DNA of 64,000 nt, taken from positions 248,001 through 312,000 of the forward strand of contig JAJFVF010000013.1 of NCBI GenBank assembly GCA_021371935.1, read 5' to 3'. This stretch comes from a bacterium (GTDB lineage: Bacteria > Armatimonadota > UBA5829). The position numbers and the translations under genes are program-made. Of this stretch, positions 50,146 through 59,514 are shown in pieces. The first letter of the stretch is position 1. Each line of letters begins with the position of its first letter. The notes under the pieces are model-generated. The model did no database searches. It had not been told where the DNA came from and worked only from the letters and a program-made list of their open reading frames with translations.

Positions 50146-51426
50146 TCACTGGGTCCTGACTTTGATCGTATTAGCGTGCGCGTCAAGTCCCTCTGCTTTT
50201 GCCATCTCGACAACAGTCGGAGCGATTCCGCGCAAAGCATCTTCGCTATATGAAAGCAGGCCGGACTTTTTTATGAAGTCATCCACACTCAGCGCGGAAC
50301 TGAACCTGGCCGTGCCGCCCGTAGGCAGAGTGTGATTTGGGCCGGCCGCATAGTCGCACAGAGGCACAGGCGTATACCCGCCCAGCAGGATCGTGCCGGC
50401 ATTCTTGATGCGCTTGAGAGTCTCCCATGGGCTTCGTGTCACGACCTCCAGGTGCTCCGGCGCAAACTCGTTCGCCAGGTCGACTGCTTCGTCCATATCA
50501 CGTGTAATTACGATCACACCGAAACCTTCAAGTGATTTTTGTATATACTCACTGCGCGAGGCCGAATCTGTCTGCTTACGGACTTCTTTTAGGACCGCAT
50601 CCGCGAGCTGACGAGAGTTGGTGACCAAAGCACAGCGCGAATCTTCTGCATGCTCGGCCTGTGAGAGGATATCTGCCGCCACATAGGCTGGGTTGGCGCT
50701 GTCATCGGCCAGCACGAGTATCTCACTGGGACCGGCCAGTTGATCTATTCCAACTCTGCCATAAAGCTGCCGCTTGGCTTCGACGAAGAATGCATTGCCC
50801 GGGCCGACGATCTTATCCACTTTGGGCACGCTCTGAGTGCCATAGGCCATGGCAGCGGCTGCAGGTGCTCCACCGACTGCAAACACTTTCTCTACTCCAC
50901 ACTCGCGCGCCGCCACCAGCATGGTGGGGTCTATTTTGCCGTTTTCACGAGGGGGTGAGCAGAGTATTATCTCTTTTACGCCTGCGACAACAGCCGGAAC
51001 GGCGGTCATCAGAACGGTGCTCGGAAGCGGAGCAAGCCGTGCGGGAGCATATATTCCAACCCTTTCAATAGGCCGGACAATCTGACCGTATGTATATGAC
51101 TCACTGCTCTCGATCCATGATTTCTGGACCTGATTGCGGTGGAATTTCTCAATATTTGCTTTTGCAGTCCTGATTGCAGCCAACAGGTCCTGACTGATAT
51201 TGGTATAGGCTTCTTCAAACTCGGCTGCATCTGCCTGAAGACTGTCGAGGTGTGGCGAGTCAAACTTTCTGCCGTAATCAATCAGTGCCTGATCACCGCG
51301 TGCCCTGACATCGGCAATAATGTCACAGACAGTCTTCTCCAGCTCAAGGTTGGCATCGGACTCGACTGGTTTTAGCGCAGCGCTTATCTCGCCTGCCGGG
51401 TCGCGATCGGTCTCAAGAATTCTCAT
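50146..51426 (-). CDS. hisD: Histidinol dehydrogenase
   Basis: A 426-residue NAD-dependent enzyme catalysing the last two steps of histidine synthesis. Landmarks: RVGIYAPARLAPLPSTVLM, VDKIVGPGNAFFVEAKR, AGPSEILVLAD, SQAEHAEDS and FAPEHLEV. The ATG at 51426 (MRILETD) follows AGGAGA; the upstream in-frame extension lacks family similarity. Confidence 0.96.
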   Translation of the reverse strand: MRILETDRDPAGEISAALKPVESDANLELEKTVCDIIADVRARGDQALIDYGRKFDSPHLDSLQADAAEFEEAYTNISQDLLAAIRTAKANIEKFHRNQVQKSWIESSESYTYGQIVRPIERVGIYAPARLAPLPSTVLMTAVPAVVAGVKEIILCSPPRENGKIDPTMLVAARECGVEKVFAVGGAPAAAAMAYGTQSVPKVDKIVGPGNAFFVEAKRQLYGRVGIDQLAGPSEILVLADDSANPAYVAADILSQAEHAEDSRCALVTNSRQLADAVLKEVRKQTDSASRSEYIQKSLEGFGVIVITRDMDEAVDLANEFAPEHLEVVTRSPWETLKRIKNAGTILLGGYTPVPLCDYAAGPNHTLPTGGTARFSSALSVDDFIKKSGLLSYSEDALRGIAPTVVEMAKAEGLDAHANTIKVRTQ

Positions 51427-51498
51427 ATTCGCGTATCTCCTGATTATCAACGCGATTATATCAGACCGGCAGGCATTCGACAACTATCGGGGGCGGCG

Positions 51499-51547
51499 GG
51501 TATCAGGTATCGGGTATCGGGTGTCAGGTGCCAGGTATCAGGTGCCG
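51499..51547. repeat. 7-bp tandem repeat, seven units (GGTGNNN/GGTATCN)
   Basis: GGTATCA, GGTATCG, GGTATCG, GGTGTCA, GGTGCCA, GGTATCA, GGTGCCG. The clearest of the heptamer arrays, upstream of hisD. Confidence 0.85.
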
Positions 51548-51573
51548 GATGGCATGTGCCCAGAAAAATAACA

Positions 51574-51602
51574 CAAAAGGGTCCGCCCCTAAGGACGAAC
51601 CC
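51574..51602 (-). terminator. Terminator of the zinc-ribbon gene
   Basis: On the minus strand, a 10-bp stem with three G-U pairs (51602-51593 with 51588-51579, loop TTAG) followed by TTTT. Confidence 0.6.
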
Positions 51603-51637
51603 CCAAGTCAGAAATCAATAAACTTGCAATGGCACTC

Positions 51638-51805
51638 TCAGGCAGCTTTTTTCTTCTGAACCTGAGACGTCTGCTTTTTCTTCTCCTCGGCTGGAGCCGA
51701 TGCCGCTTTCGGAGCGACATTGGTGCACTGTTGGCACACCCAGTTTGCCAGACCGCGAAGGTGTTCTGGCACATTGTTTATTTCGTTTCCACACCTGCAA
51801 CGCAT
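51638..51805 (-). CDS. Small zinc-ribbon protein, hypothetical
   Basis: A 55-residue protein with two Cys pairs (CRCG and CQQC, about 22 residues apart) and a Lys/Ala/Glu-rich tail. ATG at 51805 with GAGG 7 nt upstream, and a terminator after it, which together support a real gene. Function unknown. Confidence 0.6.
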   Translation of the reverse strand: MRCRCGNEINNVPEHLRGLANWVCQQCTNVAPKAASAPAEEKKKQTSQVQKKKAA

Positions 51806-51987
51806 AGTTATACCTCTTTCCACTGCCCCTTGGTGGTCTTTCGACCGCCCGCTAGTTTAGCGTATTGGTGTGACCTGCCGGACTCGCCCGGCTGCAAGCA
51901 CATCCTTAACTTATATACCCCATTGATGGTGGATGTTAATATGACGAAGCCTAATTTTGATTAGTTCCGGTATATGTACGGGGAGAA

Positions 51988-52989
51988 TTAGCTCAATTCA
52001 TCCTTTTGATCACGACACATGAGGTCATATACTGCCTGTTTGGATGATTTTCCATCAAACAATACTGCATGGATTTGCTCTGTAATCGGCATATATATGC
52101 CATGCTTTTTGCTCAGTAGGTATGCCGCCTCGCATGTATGCATGCCTTCTGCCACCTGGCCAAGCGCACCCAGGCTCTCATCAAGCCCCATCCCCTGCCC
52201 CAGCATCAGCCCCAGACGCAGATTACGGGAAAGCCGGCTTGCACATGTGGCCATGAGGTCACCAAAGCCCGACAGACCGGTAAACGTCTTGGATTCGGCA
52301 CCAAGATTTATCCCCAGCCGAGTCATTTCAGCCAGACCGCGTGTAACAAGTGTAGCTTTGGTGTTGTCCCCGTAGCCCAGACCGTCAGATATTCCCGAGC
52401 CGATGGCGAAGACATTTTTCAGTGCGCCTCCAAGCTCGACACCGACAATATCCGGGTTGCGATAAACCCTCAGGCTCTGAGATGAAAAGATATCCTGAGC
52501 CTTTGCGGCACGGCTCATATCGCATGACGCAACGACAGTGGCAGTGGGTATATCGTGTGCAAGCTCCACCGCCAGGTTCGGACCCGATAAGGCAACGCAT
52601 CCCCTGCCGATCTCATCGCCCAGAACTTCCATGATAACCCCAGAGCCGCTCAGACCTGTCTCACTTTCAAGACCCTTGCCAGCATGGATCAGCAGGATAT
52701 CTACGCCGATTTTGCCGCATATTGCCGTCACCACTTCACGTACACCTGTGCTGGGAACAGCAAGGACAACGGCTTCCGCCCCACTGAGCGCCTCATCAAA
52801 ACACGATGTGCTCATGATCGTCTGCGGCAGCATTACTTCAGGCAGATACTGCAAATTCTGACGGTCACGCGCGATGGCATCGGCAAGCTCCTTGCGTCTG
52901 CTCCAAAGTCTTACATCATATCCTTTTTTACCTAACAGGACAGCTAAGGCTGTGCCCCAGCTTCCCGATCCGATTACTGCTATTTTCAT
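51988..52989 (-). CDS. gpsA: Glycerol-3-phosphate dehydrogenase [NAD(P)+]
   Basis: A 333-residue enzyme making sn-glycerol-3-phosphate for membrane lipids. Rossmann motif GSGSWGTALAVLL, catalytic-Lys region GGALKNVFAIGSG and GFGDLMATC. No Shine-Dalgarno is seen; a heptamer repeat occupies that position. Confidence 0.96.
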   Translation of the reverse strand: MKIAVIGSGSWGTALAVLLGKKGYDVRLWSRRKELADAIARDRQNLQYLPEVMLPQTIMSTSCFDEALSGAEAVVLAVPSTGVREVVTAICGKIGVDILLIHAGKGLESETGLSGSGVIMEVLGDEIGRGCVALSGPNLAVELAHDIPTATVVASCDMSRAAKAQDIFSSQSLRVYRNPDIVGVELGGALKNVFAIGSGISDGLGYGDNTKATLVTRGLAEMTRLGINLGAESKTFTGLSGFGDLMATCASRLSRNLRLGLMLGQGMGLDESLGALGQVAEGMHTCEAAYLLSKKHGIYMPITEQIHAVLFDGKSSKQAVYDLMCRDQKDELS

Positions 52990-52991
52990 AA

Positions 52992-53026
52992 GTTTTTAGT
53001 CATTGGTTATTAGTTTTTAGTTTCAT
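52992..53026 (-). repeat. 7-bp tandem repeat (GTTNTTA)
   Basis: Plus-strand units GTTTTTA, GTCATTG, GTTATTA, GTTTTTA, GTTTCAT, beginning 3 nt from the gpsA start codon. Confidence 0.6.
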
Positions 53027-53030
53027 AATA

Positions 53031-53124
53031 GTCGGGGTATTCCTGCCCCCGACCACTCTTCTCGGGCATTACTGTCCGCACATATTATCGCATAAGCTGC
53101 GTCTGGGGTAAGAATCCCCCAGAC
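53031..53124. repeat. Three-hairpin intergenic repeat
   Basis: GTCGGGG/CCCCGAC (53031-53053), CGGGCA/TGTCCG (53063-53078) and GTCTGGGG/CCCCAGAC (53101-53124). The first two match 57913-57962 in sequence and order. Confidence 0.65.
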
Positions 53125-53146
53125 GAACATGAAAATTTCGCTTGGA

Positions 53147-54262
53147 TTACTCGTTCAAATAAAGCCGTGGCACGCGCGGGCTGATATCGCACAAAAGCTC
53201 ATACGATATCGTGCCTATCGAATCGGCAATTCTCGCCACACTCAGATAATCGTATCCTCCACCGTATAATACGACCTCATCGCCAACATTTGCTCCCGGC
53301 ACATCAGTGACGTCGAACATACACTGATCCATACACACCCGACCGATCAAGGGCACTTTTTGCCCTCGAATCGCCGCAGCAGCTTTGTTTGAAAGCAGCC
53401 GGAAATAGCCGTCGCCATAGCCGATGGGCACCGTCGCGACTTTCGACCGGCGCTTTAGTACATGCGTGCGACCATAACTGATGCCGGTGCCTTTTTCAGC
53501 CTCTTTCATGAAAACAATCCGGCTCTTGAGAGTCAGAACCTCGCGGATCGATATACTCTTTGCCACTTCATTTGACGGATAATAGCCGTAGACCATAATC
53601 CCAGGGCGCACAGCGTCGAAATCAGCTTCAGGATATGCAAGTATTCCACCGCTGTTGGACGTATGCAATAATGGAATCTCAATACCAGCCTGTTTGAGAT
53701 AGATTGCGGTCTGTTTGAATATATCGATCTGCGAAAGAGTAAATGACCGATCATCTTCATCCGAGCATGGAAAATGTGTAAACATCCCCCGAATGCTTAT
53801 CGACGGCAATGCGGCAACTGCCTTGACAAAATCAACAGCCTCGTCAGGGCGTATTCCTATTCTGCCCATGCCCGTATCCACTTTTATATGGACTGACGCC
53901 TTTTTTCCATTCTTGACCGCCGCATCTGAGAGTGCTCTTGCGAAATCCAGGTCACAAAGAGTGGATTCGATGCCATATTCGACCAAAGTCTCCGCAGCGT
54001 CATTCGACGAACAGCCAAGCGTCATTACCGCTGCGTTTATTCCGGCGTCGCGCAGCTCAACCGCTTCTTCCACGCATGAGACACACAGCGCATCCGCCCC
54101 GGCCTGTACGCATGCCCTGCCTACCTGAACTGCACCATGGCCATACCCATTTGCCTTCACTGCAGGCATTATCTTTACGCGCTCACCCACCCTGGCGCGA
54201 ATCGCTTTTATGTTATCTCTTATTGCCGAAAGATCGACTTCGGCATATGTCAAACTGCTCAT
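53147..54262 (-). CDS. alr: Alanine racemase
   Basis: A 371-residue PLP enzyme providing D-alanine for peptidoglycan. PLP lysine in AVKANGYGHG (K36), catalytic Tyr in TGISYGRTH, and the PLP-phosphate SNSGG. Starts 2 nt after the upstream gene's stop. Confidence 0.96.
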   Translation of the reverse strand: MSSLTYAEVDLSAIRDNIKAIRARVGERVKIMPAVKANGYGHGAVQVGRACVQAGADALCVSCVEEAVELRDAGINAAVMTLGCSSNDAAETLVEYGIESTLCDLDFARALSDAAVKNGKKASVHIKVDTGMGRIGIRPDEAVDFVKAVAALPSISIRGMFTHFPCSDEDDRSFTLSQIDIFKQTAIYLKQAGIEIPLLHTSNSGGILAYPEADFDAVRPGIMVYGYYPSNEVAKSISIREVLTLKSRIVFMKEAEKGTGISYGRTHVLKRRSKVATVPIGYGDGYFRLLSNKAAAAIRGQKVPLIGRVCMDQCMFDVTDVPGANVGDEVVLYGGGYDYLSVARIADSIGTISYELLCDISPRVPRLYLNE

Positions 54263-54264
54263 GA

Positions 54265-56127
54265 TTACTTTTGTGTTACTCCAGACTCATTACTATCTTG
54301 TTTCGACTGCTGACTCTGGCCTGCATTTGGCTTTTCGTCTGTGAGTTCTTTCTTTACAGGTGGCTTGTATTCCGGTGTCAAAAACACATGCTTAACAGAA
54401 GGCTGATCTTTGCCTGCTGTGGCTGTAAATGTATATTTGAACATCTTTCCCTGTGACTCACGTTTACATTGAAGTCTTATGTCCGAGCCGAAGTCTTCAA
54501 CAGATGATGCCTTGCCGCGGAATATCCTGGATATTATCTCATATTGCGCCGGCATTACACCACTCAAATCGAGTCCATTTTCTGAATAGAGCACCGTTTT
54601 TTGAGCGTCACTCAGGCAGATATAGGCTTTTATAAAGTCACTGCTTTTGAAGAATATCCAGGATAATGGTAGATGCGTGTTTCCAAGAACCTCATCAATC
54701 AGTATATTTTGTGAAAACTGATCATGGCTGAGCACTGAAATCTGGCCAAGCTGATCTATGTCCAATGTACCGGTGTCCTTCAAACTTTTTCGCCAGGCTT
54801 CCAACCATGCTTCAGGAATTTGCGAAGCGCGCTTTCTGAACCAATCTCTGTCCCTGAACTCTATAATCGAGCCTTGCCTTTGCCAATTGTGGCGGCTATG
54901 CTCGATCACATACAGAATATCTTTAAGTCGTTTATCAACATCTTTGCCGTATTGATACTTGGAGTATGACCAAAAACTATCGGAGACTATCGTGTATCCC
55001 GATGCCTTTGCCAATGCCGCCAGCAGGTCGACAAAAGTGCTGCCATCCATATCCAATTTCACCATCGCATCTAGCGCAGGATCATCTTCATGCTCGATCA
55101 ACGGTTCTCCAAAATCGGTCTTCGACACATCCTTCGGTTCTACTTGATTTGGATCGACAGCCATCCCGTCCAACATCCGAATTTGTCTCCGAGCGTTTGC
55201 ATTTGCATATTCATTGTCCGGGCTTTTGAACATACCATAGGCTCCATCCTTCCCAATGCAGTGAAGATATACGTCACCGATATAGGAATCTCCCCTGTAG
55301 CCGGTCACCTCTTTTGCATAGTTGATGTAAATTCCAGTATTATCAATACTGTCCGAATCGCTTACCGGTCTGTCTGACCCTTTACCTGTGAGCTCTTTGA
55401 CAACGGTATTTCGGGCCATAAGAACATTCAGAATAGACTGTCGGATCTCATCAGAGAGGTCTGATGAACCCAACCGCAGCATATCGCCTGACAACCAGGC
55501 CTGCTTGGCCGCAGGGTTCTGCTCAAATAAAGCAGGCAGCAGGTTCTGGTATCCCATTTTGCACTGCATATAAAGCTGCGGGTCGGTGTTCTTGAGCTGT
55601 TCCAAGTCCCTATCACTCATCGTGGATGCCGCAGTAAGACCGTCAAGGACTTTTACCCGCCCTTCGGCCTCTATTTTATTGAGACGTTCTTCCTCAATAT
55701 ACCTCTGGCGATCCGCACCCAGCAGTGTCTTTCGATCCATATAAAGCCTGTAGCTTACGACACCGTTATTCTCGCTCTTGCTCCACTTGAACTTCATAAC
55801 CCTGGCAATCGAGTTCATAAGGTTTGCGAGCGGAATGTCATTTGCAAAAATGTTCATTCTGCGGTCGCGCACCTGCCAGTCGATATTGTTATAGCCTGCA
55901 TAGAGCTTGACGCCGGTGATTTCACTCAAATCGGCCAATATAGATGAAACGGTCTTTTTTCGTGCTTCATACGTCACTTTTTGAGTGACGTCCTCACTCG
56001 TGGGAGTCGGTTCTGAGACGGCGGATCGAGTTTGATTCGGATCGACAGTCAATTTTCCAGCCGCAGCCAAGGGCGACGAAATACATACAGCCAGGAGAAC
56101 AATTGCAGAGAGATTGCGCAGCTTCAT
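54265..56127 (-). CDS. Exported hypothetical protein with STN-like N-domain
   Basis: A 620-residue exported protein of unknown function. Signal peptide about residues 1-22 (ATG at 56127, MKLRNLSAIVLL). Residues about 50-115 resemble the secretin/TonB short N-terminal (STN) fold: TVSSILADLSEITGVKL ... DIPLANLMNSIARVMKF. A second similar segment may start near residue 365 (FVDLLAALAKASGYTIVSD). The rest is charged and has no membrane span or secretin domain. Upstream of and 2 nt from alr. Confidence 0.6.
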   Translation of the reverse strand: MKLRNLSAIVLLAVCISSPLAAAGKLTVDPNQTRSAVSEPTPTSEDVTQKVTYEARKKTVSSILADLSEITGVKLYAGYNNIDWQVRDRRMNIFANDIPLANLMNSIARVMKFKWSKSENNGVVSYRLYMDRKTLLGADRQRYIEEERLNKIEAEGRVKVLDGLTAASTMSDRDLEQLKNTDPQLYMQCKMGYQNLLPALFEQNPAAKQAWLSGDMLRLGSSDLSDEIRQSILNVLMARNTVVKELTGKGSDRPVSDSDSIDNTGIYINYAKEVTGYRGDSYIGDVYLHCIGKDGAYGMFKSPDNEYANANARRQIRMLDGMAVDPNQVEPKDVSKTDFGEPLIEHEDDPALDAMVKLDMDGSTFVDLLAALAKASGYTIVSDSFWSYSKYQYGKDVDKRLKDILYVIEHSRHNWQRQGSIIEFRDRDWFRKRASQIPEAWLEAWRKSLKDTGTLDIDQLGQISVLSHDQFSQNILIDEVLGNTHLPLSWIFFKSSDFIKAYICLSDAQKTVLYSENGLDLSGVMPAQYEIISRIFRGKASSVEDFGSDIRLQCKRESQGKMFKYTFTATAGKDQPSVKHVFLTPEYKPPVKKELTDEKPNAGQSQQSKQDSNESGVTQK

Positions 56128-56154
56128 AGACTCACCCATCCACTATAATATTGT

Positions 56155-57813
56155 TTATTTATGCTTGCCTGACCGCATTATCGACACAATCAGCCAGACA
56201 CCGAACACCAGTGCAACTGTGTATCCCAGCACTCCCAGCGTCGGCAGGCCGAAAAACGAGACCGGACCCTTGCCTGCCGTGACCACCAGCGATGACCCAA
56301 CAATCGCACCCGCGACAATCAGCGCTATCGCTATGCGGTTTGCAGCGCTCTGGAAAGTGCGCGAGACATCATCAAGCCCCTGGTGCTTGAACTCGACGCG
56401 CAGTGACCCCTCGACTGCCTTACGGACCAGCTTGTCGAGATGTTCAGGCAGGGTAAACAGGAAGTCTCTTGCAGCCACCAATGCGCGGAAGAGTTCGGTT
56501 AAGTTGTCCTCAGAACGAAGCTCACTCCTTACAGCCTTCCCCGCATAACCTCTTGCCACCTCCGTGAAATTAAAGTCCGAGTCGAGCTGACGGCAAATTC
56601 CCTCCACATTGGCGAACACTTTTCCCAACACTGCAAAACTTGCCGGAAGACGGACCTTGTAACTTGCGGAGACATTCAGCACACGGCTCAGAAGCTGTCC
56701 CATATTAACAGAGCGTGCAGGAACATTATAATACGAACGCAGCACCTTGCCCAGGTCTTGAGTGAACCGGCGGACATCCACCTCATCCTGGGATATACCT
56801 AGATCGAGTATCTCATCAGCCAGCACACGCGCATCCTGCTGCTCGAATGCCATCAGCATCCTGATCGCGCCGGCTCTGATTTCAGGATCGAGATGACCCA
56901 CCTGACCACAGTCGAGCAGAGCAATCTCACCCTCCTTTGTGACCATGACATTTCCCGGATGCGGATCGGCATGAAAAAAGCCTTCCACAAAGACCTGATC
57001 AAAGAAAGATGCAGCAAAACGTTTTGAAAGCTCCTTATTGTCCACACCAGGAATCGGGTTTTGTGCGACTTCCGTTATCTTGACTCCATCGACAGCCTGC
57101 AGTGTAAGCACCCTGCCGGTAGTAAGATGCCAATATACAAGCGGCACATGTACATGCCGCTCATCAGATATAGTTTCACGCAGTCTATCCGTATTTCGCG
57201 CCTCGCGGGTATAGTCAAGCTCCTCGCGAATCGTGATCGCAAACTCGTCAACAATATCCAGAATGCCGTATGTGCGTGCTCTCTCCCAGTGCTGTTCAAG
57301 GAACTGAGCGCGCTTATACATGATCTCAAGATCAGTATCAACAACGTCTCGTATATGCGGCCTCTGGACTTTTACGATCACCTGGGTGCCGTCGAGTAAC
57401 TTGGCGCAGTGGACTTGAGCAAGCGACGCTGCTGCAAGCGGTTCAACACTGAACTCTTTATACAACTCCTCAAGACCTATGCCGAACTCGGACTCGATGA
57501 CTTCGCGTATCTGCGAAAATTCAACAGTAGGAGCAGTATCCTGAAGTTTTGCAAGCTCGCTGATATACGGTTCGGGGATGATATCTGGGCGAGTGGAGAG
57601 TATCTGACCCATCTTGACAAAAGTGGGACCCAGTTCTTCGAGTATTTCACGTATATGAGCAGGCGCGCCTATCTTTTCCTGGATATGTGCGCCCTTACCC
57701 AGGTGCTCGGCCAGCCCGAGCCTGCCGACCATCCAGCCCCAGCCGTGCTTGGCCAGGATGCTTGCTATCTGCCGGTATCTTTGAAGATGCCTGCGGCTTT
57801 TGTCGAGTAACAA
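56155..57813 (-). CDS. ABC1/AarF-UbiB family kinase-like protein
   Basis: A 552-residue atypical kinase. KxGQ motif in TFVKMGQILSTRPDIIP, Ala-rich loop AAASLAQVH, ExD in EELDYTREARN, catalytic loop HADPHPGNVMV and DCGQVG in place of DFG. Two C-terminal membrane segments (about 500-545). Family members support quinone/isoprenoid metabolism; the substrate here is unknown. TTG start at 57813 with AGGAG. Confidence 0.9.
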   Translation of the reverse strand: MLLDKSRRHLQRYRQIASILAKHGWGWMVGRLGLAEHLGKGAHIQEKIGAPAHIREILEELGPTFVKMGQILSTRPDIIPEPYISELAKLQDTAPTVEFSQIREVIESEFGIGLEELYKEFSVEPLAAASLAQVHCAKLLDGTQVIVKVQRPHIRDVVDTDLEIMYKRAQFLEQHWERARTYGILDIVDEFAITIREELDYTREARNTDRLRETISDERHVHVPLVYWHLTTGRVLTLQAVDGVKITEVAQNPIPGVDNKELSKRFAASFFDQVFVEGFFHADPHPGNVMVTKEGEIALLDCGQVGHLDPEIRAGAIRMLMAFEQQDARVLADEILDLGISQDEVDVRRFTQDLGKVLRSYYNVPARSVNMGQLLSRVLNVSASYKVRLPASFAVLGKVFANVEGICRQLDSDFNFTEVARGYAGKAVRSELRSEDNLTELFRALVAARDFLFTLPEHLDKLVRKAVEGSLRVEFKHQGLDDVSRTFQSAANRIAIALIVAGAIVGSSLVVTAGKGPVSFFGLPTLGVLGYTVALVFGVWLIVSIMRSGKHK

Positions 57814-57831
57814 ATATGCGCTCCTTTATTA

Positions 57832-57866
57832 GTGGAGAGTGGAGGGTAGAGAGTTGAGAGTCCAAA
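57832..57866. repeat. 7-bp tandem repeat (GTGGAGA family)
   Basis: GTGGAGA, GTGGAGG, GTAGAGA, GTTGAGA, GTCCAAA. Upstream of the kinase-like gene. Confidence 0.7.
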
Positions 57867-57912
57867 ACCATTCTCCGGCAGCCACCTATACTGCAGAAAC
57901 GACGCTATGATG

Positions 57913-57962
57913 GTCGAGGGTATTCCTGCCCCAGACCCGTCTTGCCGGGCATTCTTGCCCGC
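57913..57962. repeat. Two-hairpin intergenic repeat
   Basis: GTCGAGGGTATTCCTGCCCC then AGAC, followed by CGGGCATTCTTGCCCG. Same family as 53031-53078. Confidence 0.6.
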
Positions 57963-57990
57963 ATAGCTTATGTCTTCATAACCCACTGCA

Positions 57991-58503
57991 TTATAATACC
58001 TCAGCGCTTTCAAGCTTTTCCGCACCCGTCCTACCCCGATAAGTCAGAGCAAGGATTGGGCGCGATGACCGCCATCTTAGCCATGCCACGATCTTTTGGT
58101 CCAAGCTGGGAAATGCCATGAGATCATAGAGTTCAACACCGTCCCCACCTGCCATCGGGCGTCCTAGCATATCTTCCACTCGAACTTTTGCCATGCCCTT
58201 GTGCAAGTGATGTGAAATGAGATCGGTAACCATACGTGCGCGTCTGTTGTCTCGTCCGGGGCCGCGACTGTAAAGCTGTTTTACATTCCCATCTGCCCCG
58301 CGCCATTGCATCTCATCAAATGCAATATTTCGCCAACCACCAAGGCAGACAGGATAACCGGCACCCGACATTTTTACCGTACCGAAGTCGGCAAGCAACA
58401 TTACGGCAAGTCCTGAAGCCGCTACAAGAACAACAACCAATGCACAGCGAAACCCATACTTTTTGCCGAACACAGAAACTCTGCCCACTTTAGGCCTATT
58501 CAC
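57991..58503 (-). CDS. Membrane-anchored hypothetical protein
   Basis: A 170-residue protein with one N-terminal membrane segment (about residues 21-42) and a soluble domain. The segment VRVEDMLGRPMAGGDGVELY resembles the beta-lactamase-inhibitor/SmpA-like motif of small envelope proteins. The GTG at 58503 overlaps the phasin-like stop by 8 nt, suggesting coupling. Confidence 0.55.
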   Translation of the reverse strand: MNRPKVGRVSVFGKKYGFRCALVVVLVAASGLAVMLLADFGTVKMSGAGYPVCLGGWRNIAFDEMQWRGADGNVKQLYSRGPGRDNRRARMVTDLISHHLHKGMAKVRVEDMLGRPMAGGDGVELYDLMAFPSLDQKIVAWLRWRSSRPILALTYRGRTGAEKLESAEVL

Positions 58504-58843
58504 ACTTGGAAGGACATACTATGCCGATCTCTTCAACTTTCTTCTCAAGATGGCTGAGGCGTTTTTCCAGCATGTCTATTTCCTGTTCCAGTTCGGTCAC
58601 TTTGGCGGACTCGGCAGCCCCGGCCTGCTGAAGCATCTTTGACATCTGCTCACGAATCCACTCCTGCACCGATTTCTTGTCTTCCTCGGCCCTTTTGGTG
58701 ACATCCTCGACAAACTGCTTCGCCTCATCCGAACTCATCTCACCCCTGGAGACAGCCTCATCTGCAAACTGCTTGAGTTTCTCTGCACTCAAAGCCGCCG
58801 CCCCCAGTCCGAAGTTCATCGTCTTTTTCAATAAGTCCATCAT
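58496..58843 (-). CDS. Phasin-like coiled-coil protein
   Basis: A 115-residue, highly helical, Glu/Lys-rich protein. Hydrophobic N-terminus (LLKKTMNFGLGAAALSAEKL), then DEAKQFVEDV, and a C-terminal leucine coiled coil ending with two Cys. It resembles polyhydroxyalkanoate-regulator-type phasins; no PHA synthase is nearby. ATG at 58843 or one codon later. Confidence 0.65.
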   Translation of the reverse strand: MMDLLKKTMNFGLGAAALSAEKLKQFADEAVSRGEMSSDEAKQFVEDVTKRAEEDKKSVQEWIREQMSKMLQQAGAAESAKVTELEQEIDMLEKRLSHLEKKVEEIGIVCPSKCE

Positions 58844-58869
58844 ATTCAATGCGCCATACCCCCGATCTA

Positions 58870-58896
58870 GAAGTTAGATGTAGAAATTAGAAGTAA
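58870..58896. repeat. Degenerate 7-bp tandem repeat
   Basis: Units TAGAAGT, TAGATGT, AGAAAT, TAGAAGT in the gap between the phasin-like gene and the next upstream gene. Confidence 0.45.
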
Positions 58897-58906
58897 GACT
58901 ACCACT

Positions 58907-59410
58907 CTATATGTCTCTGTGCCAGTTTACCCTGGCCAGCTTATTATCGCCAGACCATTTATATTCAATGCTGCCGCTATATGCTTTATGTATTGCCTTG
59001 CCTATTCTCTGAGCCAGTTTTTCGTTCGTCGTAGTTATTTCGATGCCGTCCCTCACCGTCTCAAGGCTCATAATCCGTTCGAGCGGATTGTCGCTAAGCA
59101 CCTGCATGCTCTCATTGCGGATCAAGCTGAGTATCTCATCCTTATGTTGCTCGATAAATTTGCCGCTCAGCTTCAGAATACCGCTTGGAACATTGTCCCG
59201 CTGTTTTCGACATGCCGGGCAAATGGTCTTGTGCTGAATACCTTCGGCCTTTTTTTGCTTGGAAAGGTCTGCCTGCCTATACCATCGTCCCGCCGTATAA
59301 ACAGCTCCGCACTTTACGCAAAGACTGTTTTCTTCAAGAGACTCTTCGTCGATATAAGGATCGGTGTATGATTCAACGTTGCGTCTGATAGTAACCGGCG
59401 ATTTGTTCAC
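58907..59410 (-). CDS. BCAM0308-like zinc-ribbon protein
   Basis: A 167-residue protein. An N-terminal zinc ribbon (CVKCGAVYTAGRWYR ... CPAC) and a C-terminal domain with repeated Glu/Lys helices match what I recall of the BCAM0308 family, function unknown. GTG at 59410 with GGAGG 9 nt upstream. Confidence 0.65.
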   Translation of the reverse strand: MNKSPVTIRRNVESYTDPYIDEESLEENSLCVKCGAVYTAGRWYRQADLSKQKKAEGIQHKTICPACRKQRDNVPSGILKLSGKFIEQHKDEILSLIRNESMQVLSDNPLERIMSLETVRDGIEITTTNEKLAQRIGKAIHKAYSGSIEYKWSGDNKLARVNWHRDI

Positions 59411-59514
59411 TGTCGTGTACCTCCTAATATCAGGACTGCGAGGTCACTACTGTGGCTCATTATTAGCTTACCCGACCGCCGGAATCGTTCAAACGAAATG
59501 CAGAGTCTGTTTTA

